Assembly: GCA_036008545.1 (NCBI GenBank)
Contig: DASYNM010000022.1
Coordinates: forward strand, 1-18,071
Reading direction: 5' to 3'
Source: Palsa-1400 sp036008545
GTDB taxonomy: Bacteria > Verrucomicrobiota > Verrucomicrobiia > Limisphaerales > Palsa-1400
DNA: 18,071 nt
Shown here: positions 6,364 through 13,260 of the stretch, piece after piece
Position numbering within the stretch: the stretch's first letter is position 1
How the letters are laid out: each line of letters starts with the position of its first letter
Position numbers and translations under genes: made by a program
Notes under the pieces: generated by a model
Database searches by the model: none
The model's input: only the letters and a program-made list of their open reading frames with translations
Told to the model about the DNA's origin: nothing

Positions 6364-6756
6364 ATTGTGAGCGATGGAACCACCTCACCCCTGCCCTCTC
6401 CTCCCTGGAACGCTTCAGTTACGGAACTGAATTTTGACAGGATTTACAGGATTGACAGGATGCAAAAAAGGATTGGCCTCAGCAACAAAGCCTCACCGTT
6501 TGGTGATCGCTCCCGGATTGGCGATCCATCCTGTTCATCCTGTAAATCCTGTCTAAATCTCTTTCTTTCCCAGTCTTTCAACTGCATGGTTCCGACCCAG
6601 GCGAACTTGAATCATTCGCCGCTCGGTCGAATAATCTCGCCGCTGCATTGACCGGATACTCGCCCGAAAACCAAACACCGTTCGATGACTATTCCTTCTC
6701 CCAGCGAGGCGAAAGTCAGGTTGAGAGCGAGCCACAGAAGCGCCCCTTTTATTGGC
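6357..6756. other. 400-base gene-free stretch rich in repeats
   Basis: No convincing coding frame occurs here on either strand. The region contains the ACAGGAT inverted repeat (6436-6553). It also has two arms resembling halves of a C-rich dispersed repeat (CCTCACCCCTGCCCTCTCC at 6383-6401 and CTTCTCCCAGCGAGGCGAAA at 6695-6714). The flanking genes converge on it, so it holds both 3' ends. I see no standard intrinsic terminator. Confidence 0.6.
6436..6553. repeat. ACAGGAT triple-unit long inverted repeat
   Basis: The left arm, 6436-6462, holds three ACAGGAT units spaced exactly nine bases apart (6437, 6446, 6455). The right arm, 6527-6553, holds the three complementary ATCCTGT units (6528, 6537, 6546) with the same period. 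The arms pair at 25 of 27 positions around a 64-base centre, which itself contains short pairings such as CACCGTTTGGTG. The structure could form a long hairpin in DNA or RNA. It lies between converging genes, where it could end transcription from both sides, or it may be a non-autonomous mobile repeat. I believe similar arms recur in several environmental bacterial genomes, but this cannot be verified here. Confidence 0.8.
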
Positions 6757-7890
6757 TTACTGCAATTGCAGGACGTAGAATTGAGAAGTGGAATTGCGCT
6801 TGACGGCGTTGGTGGCCGTGATGGTGAAGCTGCCGTTGGCGGTCAGTGAATTGGTTGCCACCGATGACCACTGGTTCAAAGGCAGCGTCAAATTCGTGCT
6901 CGCCAATACATGATAAACGCCGGTGGCCAGGCCGTTGGTGCCGTTGAGCACGAGGTTTGTGCCGGACAAGGCGCTGCTGAGGATGATCGGTTGCGGCGGC
7001 GGTACTAAATCGTAGCCTATCACATCGAGGCCGATAAGTTCGACGTTGGGGTTAGGGGTCGCGCCTTGCGTGGCAAAGGCGTCCTGTACGCGCGGCGTGT
7101 GGGGGCCGCTGAAGCTCCACCAATCGCCATAGTCGCCGCCCGAATTCTGATTGAATTGCACCAGCAAATTAGTCCCGTCGAGCGAAAAATAGGCGTCATC
7201 TCCGCTGGTCGTAAAGCTCCGCGTGCCGTCGGAGGCGTAGCGGAATAGGTCTTGGGGAAATGGGTCGTCGTTGTTAGGAAGGTCTGATGCGAAAGCGAGG
7301 ACTTCGTCCATCTCGTGCTCGGCCACAGCAATGAGGTCGAACTTGGACGGATCGATGCTGGTGCGGGACAGGTTCATGATGGAGGTGTTGAGAGAGATAG
7401 TGCTATCAAGGTCAGGCGTAAGTCCGTAGTAGCTGGCCAGGCCGAGCGCCCAGAGATTGGCTTCGTGGACATTGATGTTGGCATCGCCGGTGACTGGATT
7501 ATTTGGACCGGCGGGAAGAAAGGACAAAGCGTAGGTGTCGTTGGTTGTGGTGGCGTCGGCTTGGAGAGCGGTGATGAATTGGGAATAGGGAATGTTGTAG
7601 TAAGACCATTCGCTTTCACCCAGCCCGCCCGACATTTCTTCGAACTGGATGGAAAAAGTAAAGGGATCGGCGAAGCGGGCCTCGTAATACTGAATTGCCA
7701 TGTTGATGCTGCTCTCGATGATAGCGGCATTGGGGTCGTTGGTGATGGAGCTGTCCCAAACCGGAATGATGACCAGCGCGCGGGCAGTCGGGGCGGAGGC
7801 AAGAAACGCAAGAATGATCAAAAGTGCCGGGGCGTTGTGCCGCGCGTTCCGGTTCAGGAGTGAACGCAACCAGCATAATCCAGTGCTCAT
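6757..7890 (-). CDS. secreted putative metalloprotease (NF038122-like)
   Basis: This 377-residue protein has a signal peptide ending near APTARA at about residue 38 and a central region resembling secreted metalloproteases of the NF038122 type. The zinc-site motif reads AEHEMDEVLAF (H192, E193, E196), that is HExxE rather than the classical HExxH. A further conserved-looking stretch is GLDVIGYDL near residue 300. The last 65 residues form an Asn/Thr-rich module (GVYHVLASTNLTLPLNQW, ending in QFYVLQLQ) of a type I associate with the C-termini of secreted Pedosphaera/Limisphaera proteins, possibly a sorting or surface-attachment domain. I chose the ATG at 7890, preceded by AGGA at eight to nine bases. 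A TTG at 7929 in the same frame would only add a polar 13-residue extension. Whether it is an active peptidase is uncertain because of the motif change. Confidence 0.75.
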   Translation of the reverse strand: MSTGLCWLRSLLNRNARHNAPALLIILAFLASAPTARALVIIPVWDSSITNDPNAAIIESSINMAIQYYEARFADPFTFSIQFEEMSGGLGESEWSYYNIPYSQFITALQADATTTNDTYALSFLPAGPNNPVTGDANINVHEANLWALGLASYYGLTPDLDSTISLNTSIMNLSRTSIDPSKFDLIAVAEHEMDEVLAFASDLPNNDDPFPQDLFRYASDGTRSFTTSGDDAYFSLDGTNLLVQFNQNSGGDYGDWWSFSGPHTPRVQDAFATQGATPNPNVELIGLDVIGYDLVPPPQPIILSSALSGTNLVLNGTNGLATGVYHVLASTNLTLPLNQWSSVATNSLTANGSFTITATNAVKRNSTSQFYVLQLQ

Positions 7891-7953
7891 TCGATTAGTC
7901 CTGTCATGTGTTTCAAAAGATGATTTCAAGAACGCCAGCCTAATTCAAGGGCC

Positions 7954-7969
7954 ATGATTGTCAAATCAT
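7954..7969. promoter_or_regulatory. inverted repeat in the divergent region before the protease and TA genes
   Basis: ATGATT-GTCA-AATCAT is a perfect 6-bp inverted repeat lying 64 bases upstream of the protease start and about 140 bases upstream of the FitA-like gene. It could be a regulator site for the leftward gene. Nothing in the window identifies a cognate regulator, and a chance origin is possible. Confidence 0.25.
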
Positions 7970-8070
7970 CCCTGCTTTCCTTTGCGCCCGCGGGGCGGTG
8001 CATCGACGGCAAACTTGGTGGCAAGCCGCGACCTCGCTTTCGAAAGGGGGTTTGCGTTCCTGGGCCTTTG

Positions 8071-8087
8071 TGCTAGCATTGATAGCA
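8071..8087. promoter_or_regulatory. operator-like palindrome over the FitAB promoter
   Basis: TGCTAGCATTGATAGCA is a 17-base palindrome in which seven of eight base pairs match around a central T. It covers a plausible -10 (TAGCAT, 8074-8079) that stands 16 bases from a weak -35 (TTGCGT, 8052-8057), and it is 19 bases upstream of the antitoxin ATG. FitA/VapB antitoxins with their toxins repress their own promoters by binding inverted repeats there, so this is the likely autoregulatory site. Confidence 0.5.
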
Positions 8088-8106
8088 GAATTGGAATGAT
8101 GGAGAT

Positions 8107-8343
8107 ATGCCACAATTAATCGTCCGACAAATTGAGGAAAAAGTCGTCAAGAAACTCAAACTACTAGCGGGCGCGCATGGAGTTTCGATGGAAGAGGAAC
8201 ATCGGCGCATTCTGCGGGATTCGGTGCTTGGAAAGGCTGGCCCGCGACGCTCGTTCAAGGCCGCCCTCCTGGCCATGCCCAACGTCGGCAAGGACGCGGA
8301 TTTCCAGCGCGGTCCGCAGCTTAAGCGACGAATCAAGCTATGA
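8107..8343 (+). CDS. FitA-like ribbon-helix-helix antitoxin
   Basis: This 78-residue protein has the FitA/StbC (VapB-class) antitoxin start: strand QLIVRQIEE, helix KVVKKLKLLAGAHG, then VSMEEEHRRILRDSV, the hallmark SMEEEHR segment of Arc/MetJ-type antitoxins that accompany PIN toxins. The C-terminal part (RRSFKAALLAMPNVGKDADF...) would wrap into the toxin active site, as in FitAB and VapBC structures, where an Arg enters the catalytic pocket. GGAG lies two bases before the ATG, which is short spacing. The stop overlaps the toxin start as ATGA, giving translational coupling and the usual antitoxin-first order. An operator-like palindrome lies upstream. Confidence 0.9.
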   Translation: MPQLIVRQIEEKVVKKLKLLAGAHGVSMEEEHRRILRDSVLGKAGPRRSFKAALLAMPNVGKDADFQRGPQLKRRIKL

Positions 8344-8774
8344 GTGGCTGCCTGATCGATACCAACGTCCTGAGCGAACTGCGGAAGGAGCGACGTTGCG
8401 ACCCCGGAGTAAGCAAATGGTTTGAAGAAACGCCCGAGGAAGAATTGTTCATCAGCGTGCTCGTGCTGGGGGAGATTCGCCAAGGCATTGAGCGGATTCG
8501 AACCCGCGACCCGGCCCAAGCACGCGCGCTTGGACAATGGCTTTTCCGGATTGCCACCGATTTTGCTGACCGCCTGTTGCCGCTGGACGAGAGGGTGGCG
8601 GACCAATGGGGAAGATTGGGTTTGCGGCAACCGACCCCGGCTCTCGACGCCTTTCTGGCCGCAACGGCGCTAGTTCACGGCTTGACAGTAGTCAGTCGGG
8701 ATGAGGAGGGCTTCCGCAACACCGGGGTGCCGGTGGTCAATCCGTTTTCAAAACTCAAAACCAAGGGCAAGTAA
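8340..8774 (+). CDS. FitB/VapC-type PIN-domain toxin
   Basis: This 144-residue protein is a complete PIN-domain ribonuclease toxin. The four acidic residues expected to bind Mg/Mn are present: D7 in LIDTNVLSE, E45 in LGEIRQGIE, D103 in ALDAFLAATA and D121 in SRDEEGF. Length and the ending (VPVVNPF) fit the FitB subgroup. Free toxin would be expected to cut a specific RNA, often tRNA in this family, and the FitA-like partner encoded immediately upstream should neutralise it. There is no separate ribosome binding site, so translation depends on coupling through the 4-base overlap. Unlike the decayed VapC about 6 kb away, this one shows no defect. Confidence 0.92.
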   Translation: MSGCLIDTNVLSELRKERRCDPGVSKWFEETPEEELFISVLVLGEIRQGIERIRTRDPAQARALGQWLFRIATDFADRLLPLDERVADQWGRLGLRQPTPALDAFLAATALVHGLTVVSRDEEGFRNTGVPVVNPFSKLKTKGK

Positions 8775-8818
8775 TCGACTGAGATCTTGATCCGCTATCG
8801 CCCTGCCCGATCTGATTG

Positions 8819-9727
8819 TTACCTCAAGAAAACAAGGCGCTGGGAAGGATTTGGATTGGCTGGATCATAACGCAGGTTGCAAATCGACATCGCCTCCCGC
8901 AACCCGGTGTAACTGATCGTCGATCTGAAGAAATTGGTCTGGCCGCGCACCACCGTGCGAACCATAAACGAGGACGCGTCGATCCCACTGTGCGGCGCGT
9001 AGTAAACCACGAATATTCGATACAGCCCGGACGGCGCGCTGCCAAAGGGCCAATAAATATTTTCCACCGGCGACATGTTGTAAGGCGGGCCGGCGTTTTG
9101 ATCGACGTCCAACACGCCGCCCGTGCGCAAGGACAGGCGGTGGCCGAAAAAAATCTCCTCGCCGGCCGGATCGACGCAGTGCAGGTCAAGATCGTTGTAA
9201 TTATGCCACGAAAGAGAAATCTGGATGTCCCCTCCCTTGGCGCTGACTTCGCCCAGGCGCCGTTCCAAGGCGGCCGCCTCCGGCACGTTGACGGCGGCGG
9301 CGGCGACTCCTGGCGGTGTTTCGACCAAATCCGACGGCTCCACGCCAATGACGGTGACCGGTCCGTTGGTGCGCAAAAGATTTGTTGACACAAAATGACC
9401 TGAAAGCGCGCTATTCGTGGAGGCGTTGGTGGCGAGGCCGGACGGAGCGGAAGCGAATCTCGCGGGCGGATTGGTTCCGGGCAACTCCACCTGGTTGGAG
9501 GACGCAGCGGAATTCGTCAGAGGGACCAAGGGCTGGCTCTCTCCCCTGCCCTGCCCCGCCCCAGGGATCAAGCCCAAAGTCGAGGCGCCGAAGATATTGG
9601 TTTCCGCCCAAGGCCCAAGACTGCCGAACGACTTCGGGTGCGAGTGCAAGCGCCACAGCGCCAGAATGACCACCAGGATCGCCATGCCGATGACGGCGTC
9701 CTGCCTTAATCGAGGCGAACGTGTCAC
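8819..9727 (-). CDS. single-pass membrane protein with DUF2135/YfaP-like domain
   Basis: This is the last gene of the minus-strand cluster, 302 residues. A short cytoplasmic N-terminus and one membrane helix (about 11-25, AVIGMAILVVILALW) are followed by a low-complexity Ser/Asn/Pro linker to about residue 155. The C-terminal beta-rich domain (about 165-285) contains SWHNYNDLDLHCVDPAGEEI, then TGGVLDVDQNAGP and LYRIFVVYY. That pattern (DLDLxxxDPxG, GGxLDVD, YxVxVxYY) matches DUF2135, the YfaP-type domain. The domain would face the periplasm. The start is a GTG overlapping the upstream VWA gene stop as GTGA, indicating coupling. DUF2135 is, as far as I recall, often linked with VWA-domain proteins, which fits the adjacent gene. 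Function unknown. Confidence 0.75.
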   Translation of the reverse strand: MTRSPRLRQDAVIGMAILVVILALWRLHSHPKSFGSLGPWAETNIFGASTLGLIPGAGQGRGESQPLVPLTNSAASSNQVELPGTNPPARFASAPSGLATNASTNSALSGHFVSTNLLRTNGPVTVIGVEPSDLVETPPGVAAAAVNVPEAAALERRLGEVSAKGGDIQISLSWHNYNDLDLHCVDPAGEEIFFGHRLSLRTGGVLDVDQNAGPPYNMSPVENIYWPFGSAPSGLYRIFVVYYAPHSGIDASSFMVRTVVRGQTNFFRSTISYTGLREAMSICNLRYDPANPNPSQRLVFLR

Positions 9728-10995
9728 GGCGGGCCTGGGTTGGGCGGCGGCACAAAGCGATAAACGCCGCGGTTCTCGTCGGCAATCCGACGCATCTCCT
9801 GTTCGCCGTCGCTGGTGTACAAGCCAACAGTGTTGATGTGCGCGTTGACGGAAGCGTTGGCTTCGCGGATGTTGTCAACAACTTGATCCGAGAACGGACT
9901 GCCCGACAGCAGCCAGACGGTATCCGGCGCAGGCACGAGCCCCAGGGCGCGCAGCATGGCTTTGTTCGGATCGGCCCCGGTGCGGTGGCCGACGGAGAAG
10001 AGCCAGTTGGTCATGGCCAGGACATTTTCCGGCGTGGCTGAAATGGGGCTGAGCGAAGGCATGCCTTCGTAGCCGCCGGAATGGAAGAGCAAAACGTAAA
10101 ACGTCTGGTTGGCGTTCATGGATTGGAGGGTTTGCACCAAATCCTGCCGCGCAGAGACCGACTTGCCATTGGTAATCATGTTCATGGAATTATCCAGAAT
10201 GAACACGACATTCGAGCCGGACGGCGCGTCCAACACATGCTCAAGCGCGTCATCCTTTTTCAGGAGCTGCGCCGTGCGCGGTAATGCCGGCGCCGCGGCT
10301 GCGGCGTTCGCTGCCAGCAACTCGGCCGTGCTGTTTTTGTTGGCCGGTTCCGGCGGCGGAGATTCCACGAATGGCTCCGACCTGGCGTGATGCTCGAACG
10401 AAGCTGTTGCGCGCGGCGGATGCGCAGGCGCCGACGACGGACTGGCCGGAGGCGTTGCAGGCTGCGGCGGCGGGTGCGCTGCTTCGCTGGTGGTTGATGC
10501 TGTCGGACTCGGCGACGCAACGGGATTGGACGAACGACTGTTCTCGATCGATCTGTTGCCTGGGGCGCCTGAAGCTAACGTATTTGGCGCGCCTTGATCC
10601 GCCCTGGCTTGGTCTGGTCGCGATCCAGCGCCTAGCTGATTCGTTGCGCCCGGCATTCCTCCGCCACCGCCACCTCCCACGCCCTGCTCTCCTGCAGTTG
10701 CCGGCGATCCGCTTGGGAAGTTGGTCGCGAGGTCGTTGCTCAGAATGTTTCGGCGGCCGAGATCGCCGAAAACGATGTCCCGCGCGCGGTCCTCGGGCCG
10801 CAGGAAGAGCCAAACCAACATCCCCAGGAGCGTCAATACTAGCATAGCGATAACGACGTCCTTGCCATTGAAGCGCGCAGGAACGGGCGCGACGACGGGA
10901 CGAGTTCCGGTTGATTCGCAAGCTGGGCAGACCGCTCCTGCCGCGCTGAACCGCGTTTCGAAGATCTTTCCGCATCGAATGCACGCTTGCTCCAT
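9724..10995 (-). CDS. zinc-ribbon, transmembrane, VWA-domain protein
   Basis: This 423-residue protein starts with a cytoplasmic zinc ribbon (C5, C8 in CIRC; C23, C26 in CPAC). A membrane helix at 47-65 and a long Gly/Ser/Pro/Ala linker (about 70-250, including a run of seven Gly) precede a von Willebrand factor A domain (about 262-420). The VWA metal site is altered: the first motif reads DNSMN (D268) instead of DxSxS, and the segment normally ending in a metal-site Asp reads LLSGSPFSD. Metal-independent protein binding is therefore likely. I start at the ATG at 10995, ten bases after the preceding stop. A GTG at 11031 in the same frame would add 12 residues and overlap that gene. The domain order implies a sensor or adaptor with the VWA domain outside the inner membrane. 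Confidence 0.8.
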   Translation of the reverse strand: MEQACIRCGKIFETRFSAAGAVCPACESTGTRPVVAPVPARFNGKDVVIAMLVLTLLGMLVWLFLRPEDRARDIVFGDLGRRNILSNDLATNFPSGSPATAGEQGVGGGGGGGMPGATNQLGAGSRPDQARADQGAPNTLASGAPGNRSIENSRSSNPVASPSPTASTTSEAAHPPPQPATPPASPSSAPAHPPRATASFEHHARSEPFVESPPPEPANKNSTAELLAANAAAAAPALPRTAQLLKKDDALEHVLDAPSGSNVVFILDNSMNMITNGKSVSARQDLVQTLQSMNANQTFYVLLFHSGGYEGMPSLSPISATPENVLAMTNWLFSVGHRTGADPNKAMLRALGLVPAPDTVWLLSGSPFSDQVVDNIREANASVNAHINTVGLYTSDGEQEMRRIADENRGVYRFVPPPNPGPP

Positions 10996-11005
10996 AAATC
11001 TGGCT

Positions 11006-11680
11006 CTAATTTTGCGGCAGAACGCGCTCACCTTGCGCGCCTAGTTGCAACCGCGCGTCTTGCGGCAACGGTTCCCAACCGTATTGAAAGCCCAGACTTG
11101 TCGCAATTTCACGAGCGCGCATGAAGGCATCAAACGAATCGGCATAAACCCAAAAAGCAAAATAGTAGTTGGTTTTGCCGTTACCTTTGAACGCTTCCAC
11201 CATTTGCCTGACGCCCTGCTCCGGTTCATCGCCCATTCCGGGCCGCGGTTCGACAAATTGTGCTTGACGGCTCAAAGTCCGATCATTGCGCAACGGCACG
11301 CCGCGGCCATCCGTCGAAAGGAGGTCCAAAGGATAAAGTTTTCCAGCGAGAATAATAACCGGCCACGACTGCTTGCGGGTATCGGATATGTTGGGCAGAC
11401 GCATGATGTTGGTGGCCGAGTGCAAATGCGGGTCTTGCAGGCGAAGTAGCGTTTTTTGCAGATCAGCCTCAACCATCGAGTTGGAGACGGTGATGGCCGC
11501 CAAATCGTTGGAGAGTTGAGCCGCCTGCGCTTGGTAGAAATCGGGCGGCGGCGCGGGAGAGTCCTGTGCCACCAAGGCCACCATCAGCGCGATGAAGATA
11601 ATCCCGCCCAGCATGTTGCACATTGTGTCGAGCAACATCTCCAGACTGTTGGCGTAGAATCCTCCGGGTCCTTTTTTCAT
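11006..11680 (-). CDS. ExbD/MotB-like B-type motor subunit, second copy
   Basis: This 224-residue protein has a short N-terminus and then one membrane helix beginning with an acidic residue: EMLLDTMCNMLGGIIFIALMVAL, with D18 at the start of about residues 19-37. This is the position of the proton-binding Asp in ExbD, TolR and MotB. A coiled-coil-like stretch (about 48-85) leads to an extracytoplasmic domain whose end (YYFAFWVYAD...FMRAREIATSLGFQYGWEPL) shows the strand-helix-strand rhythm of the ExbD/TolR periplasmic domain. No OmpA-type peptidoglycan-binding motif is present. The ATG overlaps the stop of the upstream B-type subunit gene as ATGA. It should assemble with the MotA/ExbB-like channel encoded two genes upstream. 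Confidence 0.75.
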   Translation of the reverse strand: MKKGPGGFYANSLEMLLDTMCNMLGGIIFIALMVALVAQDSPAPPPDFYQAQAAQLSNDLAAITVSNSMVEADLQKTLLRLQDPHLHSATNIMRLPNISDTRKQSWPVIILAGKLYPLDLLSTDGRGVPLRNDRTLSRQAQFVEPRPGMGDEPEQGVRQMVEAFKGNGKTNYYFAFWVYADSFDAFMRAREIATSLGFQYGWEPLPQDARLQLGAQGERVLPQN

Positions 11681-12240
11681 GGTGTCGCCAAAACGTATTG
11701 CATGTCTTCCTGAGCCGCGTCGAAACCGATGCTAAAGGACCGGCTGGCAGCCAACGGTTCGCAGGCCTTGAATTGAAGAACGGCGGACGGTCGAATATAA
11801 AACACCAGCCGCTGCGTGCGCGGGTCCCAACTGTCCAACATGCGCTCGAAATCCGCGTTATCCGACCGGGCCAAAAATTCGACGGCGTTGGTCTGCCCGG
11901 GGCGCGTGCATAATCCGTTGGTGGCGGAGAGCACAATCAGCACCGGTTCCTTGCCGGAACGGTCCGCATCGGGCACGACGTAAACGCGGTTGGTTAAGGT
12001 TGCCGCTTGCGCCTCGCGCTGGCGTAATTCGGCCAGCTCGGCGTCCAGTCGGGCGCGCGCCTGCTCCACTTCCGTGCGCAAATCGTTGCGGGTTTTCTCG
12101 GCCGGGAGCACGGGCGGAGTATTCAAATAAAGCGTCAACAATAACGTGATCAACAGCAACACCCCGGTCACCGTCGTGATCATGTCCTGAAAGGCGAAAA
12201 ACGAAACCCGCGCGCTGCTGCTGCGTAAACGGTTGGCCAT
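11677..12240 (-). CDS. ExbD/MotB-like B-type motor subunit, first copy
   Basis: This 187-residue protein starts at the ATG at 12240, two bases after the stop of the channel-subunit gene. A longer frame to 12315 would overlap that gene and adds no plausible sequence. The single membrane helix (about 20-39, ITTVTGVLLLITLLLTLYL) is entered by FFAFQD, placing D19 where ExbD/TolR/MotB carry their proton-binding Asp. A coiled-coil segment (about 50-80, rich in Arg/Glu/Leu/Ala) precedes a domain ending in LVFYIRPSAVLQFKAC and FSIGFD, which resembles the ending of the next gene product. The two are probably paralogues. Together with the upstream channel subunit this gives an A-B-B' motor set. Confidence 0.78.
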   Translation of the reverse strand: MANRLRSSSARVSFFAFQDMITTVTGVLLLITLLLTLYLNTPPVLPAEKTRNDLRTEVEQARARLDAELAELRQREAQAATLTNRVYVVPDADRSGKEPVLIVLSATNGLCTRPGQTNAVEFLARSDNADFERMLDSWDPRTQRLVFYIRPSAVLQFKACEPLAASRSFSIGFDAAQEDMQYVLATP

Positions 12241-12242
12241 GG

Positions 12243-13235
12243 CTACTCCGGGTTGCCTTCCTTGGGACGGACGCGCAGCTTGGAGACGACATGCGCGTGG
12301 CAGTAATCGTTGCACTCATCCAAAAAATCGGTTTCCTTCTGCTGCACCAAATCGGATAACAAGTGCAGGAGCAAGGCAAACGCGAGACCAACCAGCGTGG
12401 TCTCAAACGCGGTGGACAATCCGGCCGTGACTTCCTTGAGATGATCCTTGATTTGATTGACATCGGTGGTGCCGGTCAGTGCGCCGGTGAATTTCTGAAT
12501 GGCGATGCTTAAGCCTAGCACGGTGCCGACGAAGCCCAGCACCGGAATGGCCCAAATCATGGCATGAATGACGGCGTAACTGGAGGCGACCTGATTTTCG
12601 TCATTCTCGCTCTGCGCCTTGAGGATGGTGGAGACATCGCTCACGCCGCCTATGTTGTGCAGGTTGGAGAGCGCGCGATCAATGCGGTTGAGCAGAATGA
12701 AGTACCGAGTGTCATCGACCAGGCTGCGCACGCGGTCCAGCACAGTTTTGGCGGTGGTTTCATTGAGCACGAATTCGCGGTGCTGCGGCACGGCAGCCAG
12801 CTCCAACGCCCGCCGCTGCAGGCGCAATTTCGGGATTTTGACGAGCGAAATCACGACACCCCAAAAGAAAAACAGCGTGGCCGGACCGGTGGCGTAGAGG
12901 TTGCCAGGTCGGACAAACATTTCGCCAATATGGTGCAGGCTGGACGTGCCGCGATAGAGTTCTTCCATAAGCCAGAGAAAAATGGTTGAAATTGCCGCCG
13001 CTATAATGAACGTGAATATCTTGTTGACGCTCGTGAATCGTCCGCCCTTGAACACGCCCCAGCGATTTTCGATGTCCTCATGCTCCCAACTCAGCGATAC
13101 CACCGCTGGATGCGGGCCCGCCGCAGACGGGGTCGCGCCCGGCGTCGTCTGGCGGCCCGGCGGCGGCCTTTTGGTCAACAGGCGGCCCGCGCCAGGAACG
13201 GGATTGGGTGTCGGAGTCGTGGGAGCAGTTTCCAT
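12243..13235 (-). CDS. MotA/TolQ/ExbB-family proton channel subunit
   Basis: This 330-residue protein is the channel-forming (A-type) subunit of an ion-driven stator. It has a Pro-rich cytoplasmic N-terminus (1-45), two membrane helices at about 72-91 and 112-133, and a cytoplasmic helical segment (135-220). The family-defining pair follows, at about 222-245 (IPVLGFVGTVLGLSIAI) and 275-297 (AFETTLVGLAFALLLHLL), joined by a cytoplasmic loop. GFVGTVLGL and the Thr-containing AFETTLVGLAFALL match the MotA_ExbB signature. By homology five copies should surround two B-type helices and use the ion gradient to drive rotation. It lies directly upstream of two B-type subunit genes, with a 2-base gap to the first. 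Confidence 0.9.
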   Translation of the reverse strand: METAPTTPTPNPVPGAGRLLTKRPPPGRQTTPGATPSAAGPHPAVVSLSWEHEDIENRWGVFKGGRFTSVNKIFTFIIAAAISTIFLWLMEELYRGTSSLHHIGEMFVRPGNLYATGPATLFFFWGVVISLVKIPKLRLQRRALELAAVPQHREFVLNETTAKTVLDRVRSLVDDTRYFILLNRIDRALSNLHNIGGVSDVSTILKAQSENDENQVASSYAVIHAMIWAIPVLGFVGTVLGLSIAIQKFTGALTGTTDVNQIKDHLKEVTAGLSTAFETTLVGLAFALLLHLLSDLVQQKETDFLDECNDYCHAHVVSKLRVRPKEGNPE

Positions 13236-13260
13236 AAAGTCAAAATCGGTTATCGCGCAT

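Noticed and set aside
6436..6553. CRISPR array
   Set aside because: The units are 7 bases at 9-base spacing and occur as two inverted triplets, with no spacers of CRISPR size.
7315..7863. Plus-strand open frame of 182 codons
   Set aside because: It is antisense to the secreted metalloprotease, whose signal peptide and C-terminal module show the true strand.
7891..7929. TTG start for the metalloprotease at 7929
   Set aside because: The ATG at 7890 has a better-placed AGGA and gives a normal signal peptide; the extension only adds polar residues.
8073..8630. Minus-strand open frame of 185 codons across the FitAB pair
   Set aside because: It is antisense to two overlapping genes with intact family motifs.
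8775..8818. Bidirectional terminator between FitB and the motor operon
   Set aside because: The genes converge here, but I find only weak AGATC/GATCT pairing and no T-run.
10250..10984. Minus-strand frame of 244 codons and plus-strand 187-codon frame over the VWA linker
   Set aside because: GC-rich low-complexity linker DNA leaves all frames open; the zinc ribbon, membrane helix and VWA motifs fix the real frame.
11006..13235. Flagellar MotAB or Tol-Pal
   Set aside because: The B subunits lack an OmpA-type peptidoglycan-binding domain, and no flagellar, TolA, TolB or Pal gene is present.
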